Positions 1 to 7,889 of a stretch of DNA of 64,000 nucleotides are shown here, piece by piece; position 1 is the first letter of the stretch; each line of letters opens with the position of its first letter. The DNA is from Planococcus antarcticus DSM 14505 (lineage in GTDB: Bacteria > Bacillota > Bacilli > Bacillales_A > Planococcaceae). The stretch spans positions 686,501-750,500 of the forward strand of contig NZ_CP016534.2 of assembly GCF_001687565.2 (NCBI RefSeq). Direction: 5' to 3'. Under the pieces are notes generated by a model. That model saw nothing but the letters and a program-made list of their open reading frames with translations, searched no databases and was not told the DNA's origin. Position numbers and translations under genes: made by a program.

Positions 1-1014
1 TTTGCAGTTTCAGACACAGTAGCATCGACTGCTTCCTATGCGATCGCGTTCCTACTTGTGACTTATCTTCATGTCGTCATCGGCGAAATGGCACCGAAGA
101 CATTGGCGATTCAATTTGCGGAAAAAATGGCGTTGCTTTTGGCACCGCCATTATACGGGTTCGGAAAAATTATGAAGCCATTTATCTGGTCATTGAATGG
201 AGCTGCTCGCGTCTTGCTGAAACTTTTCGGCGTTCAGCCGGCAGGTCATGAACAGGCTTATTCAGAAGAAGAATTGAAAATTGTCATGGCCCAAAGCTTT
301 GAAGGCGGAGCAATCAATGAAACTGAACTTTCTTATATGGAAAATGTCTTTTCATTCGATGAACGCGTAGCCAAAGATATCATGGTGCCGCGTACGGAAC
401 TGGTCACGCTGGACAAGGATATGCCCTTGGAAGAAATCATCGAGATTTTGGATGAAAACAACTATACGCGTTATCCAGTGACAGAAGACGGCGACAAAGA
501 CAGCGTTCTTGGCTTTGTCAGTGCGAAAAAAATGCTTCCTCATATTGTTGCCGGACGAGAGTGGCAGCTCGAGGGATTTGTTCTCGAACTGCCAACCGTT
601 TTTGAACGGACTGCGTTGCAGGATGCGTTATTGCGCATGCAGAATGCCCGCGTTCACATTGCCCTTGTAGCGGACGAATACGGCGGCACCGCCGGCATGA
701 TCACGATGGAAGACATTTTAGAAGAAATCGTCGGTGAAATCCGGGATGAATTCGATGCCGATGAAGTTTCGGACATTAGCAAAGTCAGCGACAACCAATA
801 CTTGATCAATGGCCGCGTTTTGTTAAAGGATCTCGAAGAGCGCTTTGGCTTAACATTTGAAAAAAGCGAAGACATTGACACCATCGGCGGCTGGATCCAT
901 TTCAAGAGTCCGGGAGAAGTAGAGACCGAAGCAACTGTCGGGAAGTCGAACGTTTCGTGGACAGTCGTGGAAATGGATAACCAGCAGATCAAGCAAGTGA
1001 TGTACCACCAATAA
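1..1014 (+). CDS. CNNM/CBS hemolysin-family membrane protein (5' partial)
   Basis: The reading frame is open from base 1, so the N-terminus and most of the CNNM membrane domain lie outside the window. The visible part holds the end of the transmembrane domain (VVIGEMAPKTLAIQ), then a CBS pair (around residues 110-240 of the visible part, with RYPVTEDGDKD and AGMITMEDILEEIVGEI) and a C-terminal CorC/HlyC transporter-associated domain (DINQYLINGRV-like). Proteins of this family are linked to Mg2+ or other cation efflux or homeostasis. A full paralogue follows 180 bp downstream on the same strand, so the two look like a tandem duplication. The family call is firm; the transported ion is inferred. 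Confidence 0.93.
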   Translation, partial: FAVSDTVASTASYAIAFLLVTYLHVVIGEMAPKTLAIQFAEKMALLLAPPLYGFGKIMKPFIWSLNGAARVLLKLFGVQPAGHEQAYSEEELKIVMAQSFEGGAINETELSYMENVFSFDERVAKDIMVPRTELVTLDKDMPLEEIIEILDENNYTRYPVTEDGDKDSVLGFVSAKKMLPHIVAGREWQLEGFVLELPTVFERTALQDALLRMQNARVHIALVADEYGGTAGMITMEDILEEIVGEIRDEFDADEVSDISKVSDNQYLINGRVLLKDLEERFGLTFEKSEDIDTIGGWIHFKSPGEVETEATVGKSNVSWTVVEMDNQQIKQVMYHQ

Positions 1015-1019
1015 CCAAA

Positions 1020-1127
1020 AAACTGAAAGAACACAGTGGATAAACGAAGAAATCGCTCCAGGCGAACGCTTTGAGCCCACATGCTGTGGGTCTGAAAGCG
1101 CAGCTAGTTTGTGGAATATCCGCAGCA
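1020..1127 (+). repeat. Family B structured intergenic repeat, diverged copy
   Basis: This stretch keeps the hallmark ends of the family B repeats seen at 13.2, 15.7 and 54.6 kb: an ACAGTGGA block on the left and AGCTAGTTTGTGGAATATCC on the right. The interior has a short hairpin, CCCACA/TGTGGG. It sits between the two CNNM/CBS genes. Its role is unknown. Confidence 0.55.
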
Positions 1128-1196
1128 AAACCGTTTTTACTATAAATAATTAGTTGAATATATATGGAGGTGAATCCCTCGTTTGAGGGAGACGAA

Positions 1197-2252
1197 TTGG
1201 ATGGACAAATAGTGATTAACTTAATACTCGTCGCGTTGCTGATTATCGCAACCGCATTTTTCGTTGGTGCTGAATTCGCCATCTTGAAAGTGCGGATGTC
1301 GCGGATTGACCAACTGATATCAGAAGGCAACAAGAAAGCTGTTCGTGCCAAAGAAGTAGCCAACGAACTGGATTATTACCTGTCTGCTTGCCAGCTGGGC
1401 ATTACCGTAACCGCCCTGGCTCTTGGTGCTTTAGGAGAGCCGACCGTCGAACGCATGCTGCACCCGCTGTTCGTTGCGTTTGACGTACCAGCGGCGCTGT
1501 CGACGGTGCTATCTTACGCTATCGCGCTTGGTGTCGTAACATTCCTGCACGTAGTAATAGGAGAATTGGCGCCGAAGACGTTGGCGATTCAATATGCTGA
1601 AAAAATGACCTTGCTTTTGGCGCCACCACTTTACTGGTTCGGTAAAATCATGAACCCATTCATTTGGCTGATGAATGGTTCGGCACGCGAACTCTTGCGT
1701 TTATTCAAAGTAGAGCCGGCCGGCCACGAAGTAGCGCATACCGAGGAAGAATTAAAGCTGATTATGGCAGAAAGCTTTCAGAGTGGAGAAATCAATCAAA
1801 CCGAATTGACGTACTTGAAAAACATCTTTGCTTTTGACGACCGCATCGTCAGGAACATCATGATTCCCAAAGCGGAAATTGTCTCAGTCGATAGCCGCCT
1901 GACGCGTTCAGAGCTGTTTGAAGTATTGGATGAACACGAATATACCCGGTATCCAGTAGCTGAACATGGTGATAAAGGCCGTCTGATCGGCTTTATCAAT
2001 ACGAAAGAGCTGTTGACCAGCATGGCAGCAGGGAGAACAAAGAATCCCGAATCGTTCATCCATGAGATGGCGCGTTTTCCGGAAACCACACCCATCCAGA
2101 AAGTATTGACCAAAATGCAACAAAGTCGTACGCATATGGCCATCATCACCACGAAAGACGGAATCATGTCAGGGCTTGTGACGATGGAAGACATTTTAGA
2201 AGAAATTGTCGGCGAAATCAGTGACGACTCATTCGAAGTAGAACCGATTTGA
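1197..2252 (+). CDS. CNNM/CBS hemolysin-family membrane protein
   Basis: This is a full-length member of the CNNM/CBS/CorC family. An N-terminal hydrophobic CNNM domain (about residues 1-190, with VGAEFAILKVRMSRIDQL and VVIGELAPKTLAIQ) precedes two CBS motifs (RYPVAEHGDKG; GLVTMEDILEEIVGEI). It ends just after the CBS pair (FEVEPI) and so lacks most of the C-terminal CorC_HlyC domain kept by its upstream paralogue. I prefer the TTG start at 1197, which has GAGGGA six bases upstream and gives the family's usual N-terminus; an ATG at 1164 in the same frame has no clear ribosome binding site. A cation transport or sensing role is inferred from the family. Confidence 0.9.
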   Translation: MDGQIVINLILVALLIIATAFFVGAEFAILKVRMSRIDQLISEGNKKAVRAKEVANELDYYLSACQLGITVTALALGALGEPTVERMLHPLFVAFDVPAALSTVLSYAIALGVVTFLHVVIGELAPKTLAIQYAEKMTLLLAPPLYWFGKIMNPFIWLMNGSARELLRLFKVEPAGHEVAHTEEELKLIMAESFQSGEINQTELTYLKNIFAFDDRIVRNIMIPKAEIVSVDSRLTRSELFEVLDEHEYTRYPVAEHGDKGRLIGFINTKELLTSMAAGRTKNPESFIHEMARFPETTPIQKVLTKMQQSRTHMAIITTKDGIMSGLVTMEDILEEIVGEISDDSFEVEPI

Positions 2253-2258
2253 ATGGAA

Positions 2259-2299
2259 TAGAAAACAAGAGAAGCCTTAGGGTTTCCCTTGTTTTTTTA
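2259..2299 (+). terminator. Rho-independent terminator after the CNNM/CBS gene
   Basis: AACAAGAGAAGCC and GGTTTCCCTTGTT form a stem around a TTA loop, followed by a T-rich run. It lies just after the stop codon at 2252. Confidence 0.75.
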
Positions 2300-2360
2300 C
2301 TTTAGTTGGAAAATTATTGATATAGTAAAGGCAAAAGAAATTTTGGGAAGGAGCAATTCT

Positions 2361-2849
2361 ATGCACAATGAAACGACAAGGAAATCCAGGCAACCTATTT
2401 TGTTCTTCGGCGCATTGATCTTTTTCGCAGCCGCGGCATTTTTCAGTTTGTACGAAGGCAGCCAGCTAGACTACATGTCCTGGGAGTGGCCGTATTCTGC
2501 GGTTTTTACCAATTGGCTGAACGGGGGAGTCGCATCGGCGGATGATATCTTGACCATCGACTATCTTGTTTATGCAGCAAAATTCGAGCCTCTTTTTCCA
2601 ACGATTATGTTTTTTACAGCGCTCGTCTTATTCCTGCAAGTGTCTTTTTGGATCTTCAAAGGTAAAGCGAGCGCTTTAAGCGTATTTCACATCGTGTGCG
2701 CAGGAGTGTTTTTTGTCTTAGGTGGTGCATTAATGGCATCACCGACAGCCGGACTCGCGTTATTTTCCCGAATCTTTTTCATTACCGGTCTCATTATGCT
2801 AATTTCCGGCGTTACTTCGCTCGTCAAAGCTCGAAAGCTTACGACGTGA
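2361..2849 (+). CDS. DUF4306 family membrane protein (YjdJ-like)
   Basis: This 162-residue protein has four predicted membrane segments (about residues 13-30, 75-95, 103-125 and 130-150). An SLYEGS...EWPYSAVF signature after the first segment matches what I recall of the DUF4306/YjdJ family of Bacillales. GGAAGGAGC sits eight bases before the ATG at 2361, which is why this start is chosen over an upstream in-frame TTG-type start. No function is known for the family. It stands alone, followed by a 21-bp tandem repeat. Confidence 0.72.
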   Translation: MHNETTRKSRQPILFFGALIFFAAAAFFSLYEGSQLDYMSWEWPYSAVFTNWLNGGVASADDILTIDYLVYAAKFEPLFPTIMFFTALVLFLQVSFWIFKGKASALSVFHIVCAGVFFVLGGALMASPTAGLALFSRIFFITGLIMLISGVTSLVKARKLTT

Positions 2850-2854
2850 TGATG

Positions 2855-2980
2855 TTGTTTGCGGGATTTCCTAGTTTTTTTGCAGAATCTAGTGTGTTGT
2901 TTGCAGGGACAAGTGATTTGTTTGCGCAATCCCGCACGTTGTTTGCAGGATAGCCGAGTTTGTTTGCAAATTGCGCGAAA
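2855..2980 (+). repeat. Six tandem copies of a 21-bp unit
   Basis: Six back-to-back units of exactly 21 bp start at 2855, 2876, 2897, 2918, 2939 and 2960. Each begins TTGTTTGC (second copy TTTTTTGC) and then varies. The period keeps a reading frame, so a spurious peptide with a 7-residue repeat (LFAG/LFAQ/FFAE) appears. The array lies between the DUF4306 gene and a terminator, with no start signals that would make it a gene. Confidence 0.85.
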
Positions 2981-3012
2981 AAACCCCCGAAACCCAAATT
3001 ACCCAAAAGCTG

Positions 3013-3052
3013 AAAAAATCCGTTTCAAGCACTCGCTTGAAACGGATTTTTT
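3013..3052. terminator. Bidirectional Rho-independent terminator
   Basis: AAAATCCGTTTCAAGC and GCTTGAAACGGATTTT are perfect inverted repeats around an ACTC loop, with A and T runs on both sides. It can serve the rightward DUF4306 gene and the leftward 59-aa gene. Confidence 0.85.
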
Positions 3053-3055
3053 GAC

Positions 3056-3235
3056 TCAACCAGTCTGTTGATCTTTTGTAAGCTTGTCTAATTGATTGTG
3101 CTCCAAAGCGAGCTTGTCGCGTTGCAACTGAATATCGGCTAGTTTGATCTGCGATTTCCGGTAGATGTCAAAGCCGGCCAACAGGAGGAGTCCGGTGCCG
3201 AGGATGGCCAGCAGTAAGTAGAAACCGATTTCCAT
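3056..3235 (-). CDS. Small membrane-anchored coiled protein, 59 aa
   Basis: A 59-residue frame starts with ATG at 3235, preceded by AAGGAAGG at good spacing. An N-terminal membrane span (about residues 4-22, LLLAILGTGLLLLAG) is followed by a charged helix rich in K, Q, D and L (about residues 26-57) that looks amphipathic. It ends at the bidirectional terminator. I do not recognise the family. Confidence rests on the start signal, composition and terminator placement. Confidence 0.65.
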   Translation of the reverse strand: MEIGFYLLLAILGTGLLLLAGFDIYRKSQIKLADIQLQRDKLALEHNQLDKLTKDQQTG

Positions 3236-3305
3236 AGTTATCCTTCCTTTTCATTAATTTTAGCATATATTCCCAAAGAAGAAGATGACTACTCAGAAAT
3301 GCGAA

Positions 3306-3572
3306 CTACCCGTGAAGTGCTTGTTGCGCACGATGTTGATCTTTTGTCGCTACATAAAAATCATATTGTGCTGTGCTCGTCATGGCATCGTGCATGCGAG
3401 AAGAGCCGATATGTCCTTCGGTGCCGTGAACATTGGCATTCACTTTTAGCACCGCGTCATAAGCAATCCCGTGCGCACTAAATTTGCTGACTGCTGGGTA
3501 ATACATATCGTCACCAAAAGCGGTATAAGCCAAATGCTTCCTCTTAAAAAATATCCACCGAATCAGTCCCAT
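3306..3572 (-). CDS. Hypothetical protein, 88 aa
   Basis: The protein starts MGLIRWIFFKRKHLAYTAFG at 3572, with AAAGGAGTGG placed eight bases upstream. It has a short hydrophobic N-terminus, then a mostly polar body rich in His, Ala and Asp (IGSSRMHDAMTSTAQ) and no motif I recognise. An overlapping longer frame starting at 3755 lacks start signals and overlaps the 50-aa gene, so the short form is preferred. It is probably transcribed with the small membrane protein just upstream (3590-3742). Confidence 0.6.
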   Translation of the reverse strand: MGLIRWIFFKRKHLAYTAFGDDMYYPAVSKFSAHGIAYDAVLKVNANVHGTEGHIGSSRMHDAMTSTAQYDFYVATKDQHRAQQALHG

Positions 3573-3589
3573 ATCACCACTCCTTTCAT

Positions 3590-3742
3590 TTAAGATCTCC
3601 GACGTAATTCTTCGGCGATCGCTTTCAAATGAACATTGTGCTTTTTCGCCAACTTCAAGAAAGTTACCACCACATAAATCAAAAAGCCGATGATGAATAC
3701 ATAAACCAAAATTGATAACAACGGAATAAAGAAAAAAATCAT
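3590..3742 (-). CDS. Small membrane protein, 50 aa
   Basis: ATG at 3742 opens a 50-residue frame with one strongly hydrophobic segment (residues 2-27, IPLLSILVYVFIIGFLIYVV) and a basic tail ending ELRRRS. The ribosome binding site (GGCGGA/AAGAGGT region) is mediocre. It lies 17 bp upstream of the 88-aa gene, consistent with a two-gene unit. The family is not recognised. Confidence 0.5.
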   Translation of the reverse strand: MIFFFIPLLSILVYVFIIGFLIYVVVTFLKLAKKHNVHLKAIAEELRRRS

Positions 3743-3887
3743 TCATCATATTCATCCGCCGTACCTCTTAATTGTTATACGCAAAACAAACCGAAATGTT
3801 TCACCATAGCAAAAAAATATATGGAACTTAATTTCCAACAGAACGTACAGTAAGGAAACGCAGACGTCAAAAAAGAGGAGAGTTTCC

Positions 3888-4289
3888 ATGCAAAGTTTCA
3901 CTTGGCTATTTATAATCGTCGGAACGATTGTGCTGATTGCCATGGTCAATTCTTATTTCAATTGGTGGTTGAAAAGCATTATCGTCATCTATTATGGAGT
4001 TCTATCTTTTCTTTTCATTGTCATCAGCAATCGTATCAATGAAAAATACAGCGGCATTGCTCCAGTTCCGGAAGCTTATTGGGATAAAAACTCGCAATGG
4101 GCGTATACGGCATCGAACCTATTTCTTTTGCCGTTTATTGCTGTTCTTCTTTAGGTCTTTTACCGCGGGTTTGTCAATGCTCGGACTCTGACGGCGAAAA
4201 TTTTGATCGCTCTCGGCCTTTTACCGGCAGCATTTCTAGTATTATTCTTTAATTTCATCTTCAATCTCAGCTATGGCTACCGTCCGTAA
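3888..4289 (+). pseudogene. Small multi-span membrane protein interrupted by an in-frame TAG
   Basis: A frame with GAGGAGAG before the ATG at 3888 runs 88 codons to a TAG at 4152-4154. It then continues in the same frame (VFYRGFVNARTLTAKILIAL) to a natural stop at 4289, giving a 133-residue protein with about four membrane spans if the TAG is read through. Hydrophobic periodicity is preserved across the stop, so this is most likely a nonsense mutation or a sequencing error. It lies upstream of flotillin but does not resemble the NfeD partner usually found there. Confidence 0.68.
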
Positions 4290-4462
4290 AAGATCAGTAA
4301 GTTTTGCTTTCTTGTAAAAACATTCCCTTTTTTTGAAACATTTAGACAAGAATCCCGTATAATTACTATAAGCCTCCATCGTGTACATAACGAAAAGCTT
4401 GATGGCGCGTTTCTGCCCCGCAGAAATCAGGCAATCATTAGAACAGAAGGAGTGGAAGCAAC

Positions 4463-5959
4463 ATGCAGTCAATAGGTATCATTACAGTCATTATTGCATT
4501 AGTTATCATCGCCGCAATCGTTGGTATCGGTTATTTTTTCTGGATGAAGATTCGTTACCGTACCGCCAAATCCAATGAGGCCTTGATCATCACCGGACCG
4601 AAACTGGGAGATCCATCAAAAGACACGAACATCTTCAACGACGACGAAGGGCGTTCGATGAAAATCATCCGTGGTGGCGGATATCTACTGAGACGCTTCC
4701 AAACTTCAACGCCTGTCAGCTTGACATCGTTCCAGCTGAAACTGGCAACACCGCGCGTTTACACCAATGCGGGTGTACCGATTGTTGCGGACGCTGTCGC
4801 GATGGTCAAAGTGGCCGATACGTTAAACGGCATTGCCAATTACGCCGAGCAGTTTCTAGGCAAAGAACAAGAGGAGATTGAAACGGAAATCATCGAGGTG
4901 CTAGGCAGTAATCTGCGCGCTATCCTATCGAAGATGACCGTTGAAGACATTAATAGCGACCGGGAAAAATTCAATACCGACGTCCAAGAAGTCGCCCAAA
5001 AGCAACTTGATTTGATGGGCTTTAAAATCACGTCACTCGGGTTGACCGACCTGCGTGATGCCGACGAAAACAACGGCTACTTGGAAAACCTCGGCCGGCC
5101 GCGGATTGCAGAAGTCCGCAAGCTCGCTGAAATCGCGGAAGCCAACACGGAGCGCGAAACACGGATTCACCGAGCACAGACCGATCAGGAAGCAAAAGAA
5201 GAAGAATACTTGCGCCAGATTTCGACAGCTCAATCGAAAAAAGAAAAAGACATTAAAGACGCCGCGTTCAAAGAAGAAACAGAGCGTGCGCGTGCCAAGT
5301 CTGAGCAGTCCTATGAGCTGGAAAAAGCGAAGCTCGCGATGGAAATTCAAGAAGAAGAACTCAATATGCAATTCGTAGCACGAGAACGCGCTGTTCGATT
5401 AGAAGAAGAAGAAAGCAAAGTGCGTAAAACAAAAGCGGATGCCACGTATTACGAAACAACGCGTTCCGCTGAAGGTGACGCGCGTCGTGCGGTGATTGAC
5501 GGAGAAGCAAAAGCGAAGATCAAACGTGACGAAGGTGCCGCTGAAGCCGAAGTGATCCGCGAAAGAGGTAAAGCCGAAGCCGAGTCCCGCAAACTACTCG
5601 CAGAAGCGATGGAAGAGCACGGCGACGTTATCATCACCGAAAAACTGATCGACATGCTGCCAGTCTTCGCCGAGAAAGTTGCGATGCCATTGAGCAATAT
5701 CGAATCGGTGAAAATCATTGATTCGGGTAACGGCCAAGGCATCCCGTCTTTCGGCAGAAGCGTCACGAAGACAATGGTCGACATGCAAGAGCCGCTCAAG
5801 GAAATGACCGGCATCGATATCGGTGAGTTGCTGAAGTCTTACGTCAATCGCAACACGAAGCCTGCAGAACAAGCACCGGTCGCGGCGTTTCCAGTAGTTC
5901 ACAAAGAGGAAGATTCACACAGTGAAGAAGATTCCAGCGAAACCGAAGAAGACCGCTAA
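4463..5959 (+). CDS. floT: Flotillin family membrane scaffold protein
   Basis: This 498-residue protein matches YuaG/FloT of Bacillus in length and layout. There is an N-terminal membrane hairpin (residues 4-30), an SPFH/PHB domain (about 30-220, RGGGYLLRRFQTSTPVSLTS, LGSNLRAILSKMTVEDIN), a long EA-rich coiled coil (about 220-400) and an acidic tail. Flotillin organises functional membrane microdomains and affects membrane fluidity, signalling complexes and protease activity. It is preceded by AGAAGGAGTGG and followed by a terminator, so it looks monocistronic. The usual yuaF (NfeD) neighbour is absent. Confidence 0.95.
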   Translation: MQSIGIITVIIALVIIAAIVGIGYFFWMKIRYRTAKSNEALIITGPKLGDPSKDTNIFNDDEGRSMKIIRGGGYLLRRFQTSTPVSLTSFQLKLATPRVYTNAGVPIVADAVAMVKVADTLNGIANYAEQFLGKEQEEIETEIIEVLGSNLRAILSKMTVEDINSDREKFNTDVQEVAQKQLDLMGFKITSLGLTDLRDADENNGYLENLGRPRIAEVRKLAEIAEANTERETRIHRAQTDQEAKEEEYLRQISTAQSKKEKDIKDAAFKEETERARAKSEQSYELEKAKLAMEIQEEELNMQFVARERAVRLEEEESKVRKTKADATYYETTRSAEGDARRAVIDGEAKAKIKRDEGAAEAEVIRERGKAEAESRKLLAEAMEEHGDVIITEKLIDMLPVFAEKVAMPLSNIESVKIIDSGNGQGIPSFGRSVTKTMVDMQEPLKEMTGIDIGELLKSYVNRNTKPAEQAPVAAFPVVHKEEDSHSEEDSSETEEDR

Positions 5960-5967
5960 AGCGCAAT

Positions 5968-6015
5968 AAACCCGTCACTTCTTTGCTTTAATGAGCGAAG
6001 AGGTGACGGGTTTTT
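5968..6015 (+). terminator. Terminator after flotillin
   Basis: AAACCCGTCACTTCTT and AAGAGGTGACGGGTTT form the stem and TTTTT follows. The loop holds a second small hairpin (GCTTTAATGAGC). Confidence 0.85.
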
Positions 6016-6018
6016 CTA

Positions 6019-6329
6019 TTCCCCTGGCTCATCAACAGCTTTTTTTAAACCCTCCATTACAAGGTTCTTTGACATCGTCACTTTTTCGTTCGCGCTTTCT
6101 CTCTAACGTGAAAAACATTCGAAACAATAACAGTAGTAAAATTTCAATCTTCCGATTAATCGACATGATTCTATAAAAAGATGATAATATAGCTGTAGAA
6201 TGGCATGAAATAAATTCTAAAGAATTGCCAAGTAAAAGGATTAAACCAACCACTCCATCCAAGGGACAGATAGCCGGGCCTAGGGACATCAATATTTTTC
6301 TTATGAGTGCAGTCTAAGGGGGTAAGTTC
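6019..6329. other. Intergenic region, no gene seen
   Basis: About 310 bp between the flotillin terminator and the response regulator. I see no supported gene. A run of A+T with TATAAA- and TATAAT-like boxes around 6173-6192 could hold the promoter of the two-component operon. The ribosome binding site of the next gene (AAGGGGG) is at 6316-6322. Confidence 0.5.
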
Positions 6330-7889
6330 ATGGGAGAAGCGTGCAAAGTTCTTATTGTCGATGATGAAATGTTGATTAGACAAGGGATTATTAATTATAT
6401 TAACTGGGAACAAGAAGGATTTCACATTATTGGGGAAGCTTCGAATGGAAAAGAAGCGATGCAAATAATTGCGGATTTTTCTCCGCATATTGTTATTACG
6501 GATATCGTCATGCCGATTATGGATGGCATTGATCTAGTCAGAGAAGCAAAAAAAGCATTTCCCAATATCGAAATCATTGTATTGAGCAGTTTTGAAGACT
6601 TCGATTACGTGCGGTCGACATTCCAGAACGGAGTCGCCGATTATATATTAAAGCCCAAGTTAAACGGACCCGAATTATTACGTATCTTAAACCAAGTGGT
6701 TAGCCGGATTCCCAATTTGCAACATTCCGCTTCAGTGAAGCCAACACGCTCCACCGAAGAAATGCTGGGAAGTATGATTCTGGGCTACGATTTTTCGATG
6801 GATCAGGCAGTTCTATCAGCTGTATTTACTAATAGCCAGTTTGCTTTAGTGGGTGTTCGTGGAAAAAATATTGATCCAACCCAACTGAAAACGATGTTAA
6901 AACGATCTTTTCTTGAAGAAATGCCAGTTTTCTTGTTGAGTTCAACCGAAACCGAAACAACGTTTTTGCTCAATTTCAACGCGCATCAGCTAGAAGCGAT
7001 CAAACAGACTATCGAACATCGAGCAGCCGAAAAACCGGACACAACATGGATACTATACGAACCGTTCAATATCATCGACGACATCAAAAAAGTTTACGAT
7101 GAAGGCAGAGTGAAGATGAAAAAGTATTTGTTTTATCTGCCGGAAAAGCCCTTATTTGTCTACGATCATTTGCCGAAAGAAAATGAAAAACAAGCCAATT
7201 TCGACTTGAATCACTTTATTGAGATGTTCAAAGACCGCTTGTTCAATTCGACATTTACGTATCTGGAAAACCACGTCGATTATTTAGCAGGGCGATACAA
7301 TAACGACAGCTTTGAATTCAAGTCGTTTTTAGGCAATATTGTTTTCAATGTCATCGTGTTATTGGATGCCATGAAATACGACATCGCAGACATCGAACAA
7401 AAAAAATACGGCTATTTCTCGACTATCAATGATGCTCGTCATGTCAACGAAGCGCTCGAACAATTTAACGGATTTCTGCAGGAAGTGCGGACAATTATGT
7501 TATCAGGTGACAAAGCAAATGACCAGTCTAACAACATCGAAAGAATTCTGGCTTATATCGAGCAACATTATACGGAACCATTGCGGCTGTCTGAAATCGC
7601 CAACCATTTCCACTTTAACGCATCCTATCTGTCTTCTTATTTCAGCACGCATCACAAAGAAGGGTTCAGCGAATATTTGAACCGTGTGCGGATTAAGAAG
7701 TCGATGGAATTGCTGGAAAACAGTAGGGTGTCGATTTCGAACATCAGCGGAATGGTTGGCTATTCAGAACATAGCTATTTTTGCAAAGTGTTTAAACGCA
7801 TAACCGGGATGTCTCCAGGCAGTTATCGAAAGGAGCTCCAAGCCCACCATGAAAATGAAGAAGAAGGTCTTTCTAGTCTTAAGAAATAA
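6330..7889 (+). CDS. Response regulator with AraC-type DNA-binding domain (YesN-like)
   Basis: An N-terminal CheY-like receiver (residues 1-125) carries acidic residues DDE near position 11, the phosphoacceptor Asp58 (ITDIVMP) and Lys near 109 (ILKPKLNG). A long linker follows, and the last about 100 residues are an AraC/XylS double helix-turn-helix (LRLSEIANHFHFNASYLSSYF; GYSEHSYFCKVFKRITG). The gene overlaps the downstream sensor kinase by 41 bp, so they are co-transcribed. Such YesMN pairs usually activate adjacent sugar ABC transporter and glycosidase genes, so the galactoside genes just downstream are the likely targets. Confidence 0.93.
   Translation: MGEACKVLIVDDEMLIRQGIINYINWEQEGFHIIGEASNGKEAMQIIADFSPHIVITDIVMPIMDGIDLVREAKKAFPNIEIIVLSSFEDFDYVRSTFQNGVADYILKPKLNGPELLRILNQVVSRIPNLQHSASVKPTRSTEEMLGSMILGYDFSMDQAVLSAVFTNSQFALVGVRGKNIDPTQLKTMLKRSFLEEMPVFLLSSTETETTFLLNFNAHQLEAIKQTIEHRAAEKPDTTWILYEPFNIIDDIKKVYDEGRVKMKKYLFYLPEKPLFVYDHLPKENEKQANFDLNHFIEMFKDRLFNSTFTYLENHVDYLAGRYNNDSFEFKSFLGNIVFNVIVLLDAMKYDIADIEQKKYGYFSTINDARHVNEALEQFNGFLQEVRTIMLSGDKANDQSNNIERILAYIEQHYTEPLRLSEIANHFHFNASYLSSYFSTHHKEGFSEYLNRVRIKKSMELLENSRVSISNISGMVGYSEHSYFCKVFKRITGMSPGSYRKELQAHHENEEEGLSSLKK

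Noticed and set aside
2855-2980. A small gene made of 7-aa LFAG-type repeats
   Set aside because: The frame exists only because the DNA repeat is 21 bp. There is no ribosome binding site, and an in-frame stop breaks it in the fifth unit.
5033-5371. Lys/Phe-rich frames overlapping flotillin on both strands
   Set aside because: They arise from the GAA/AAA-rich coiled-coil codons of flotillin and lack start signals.
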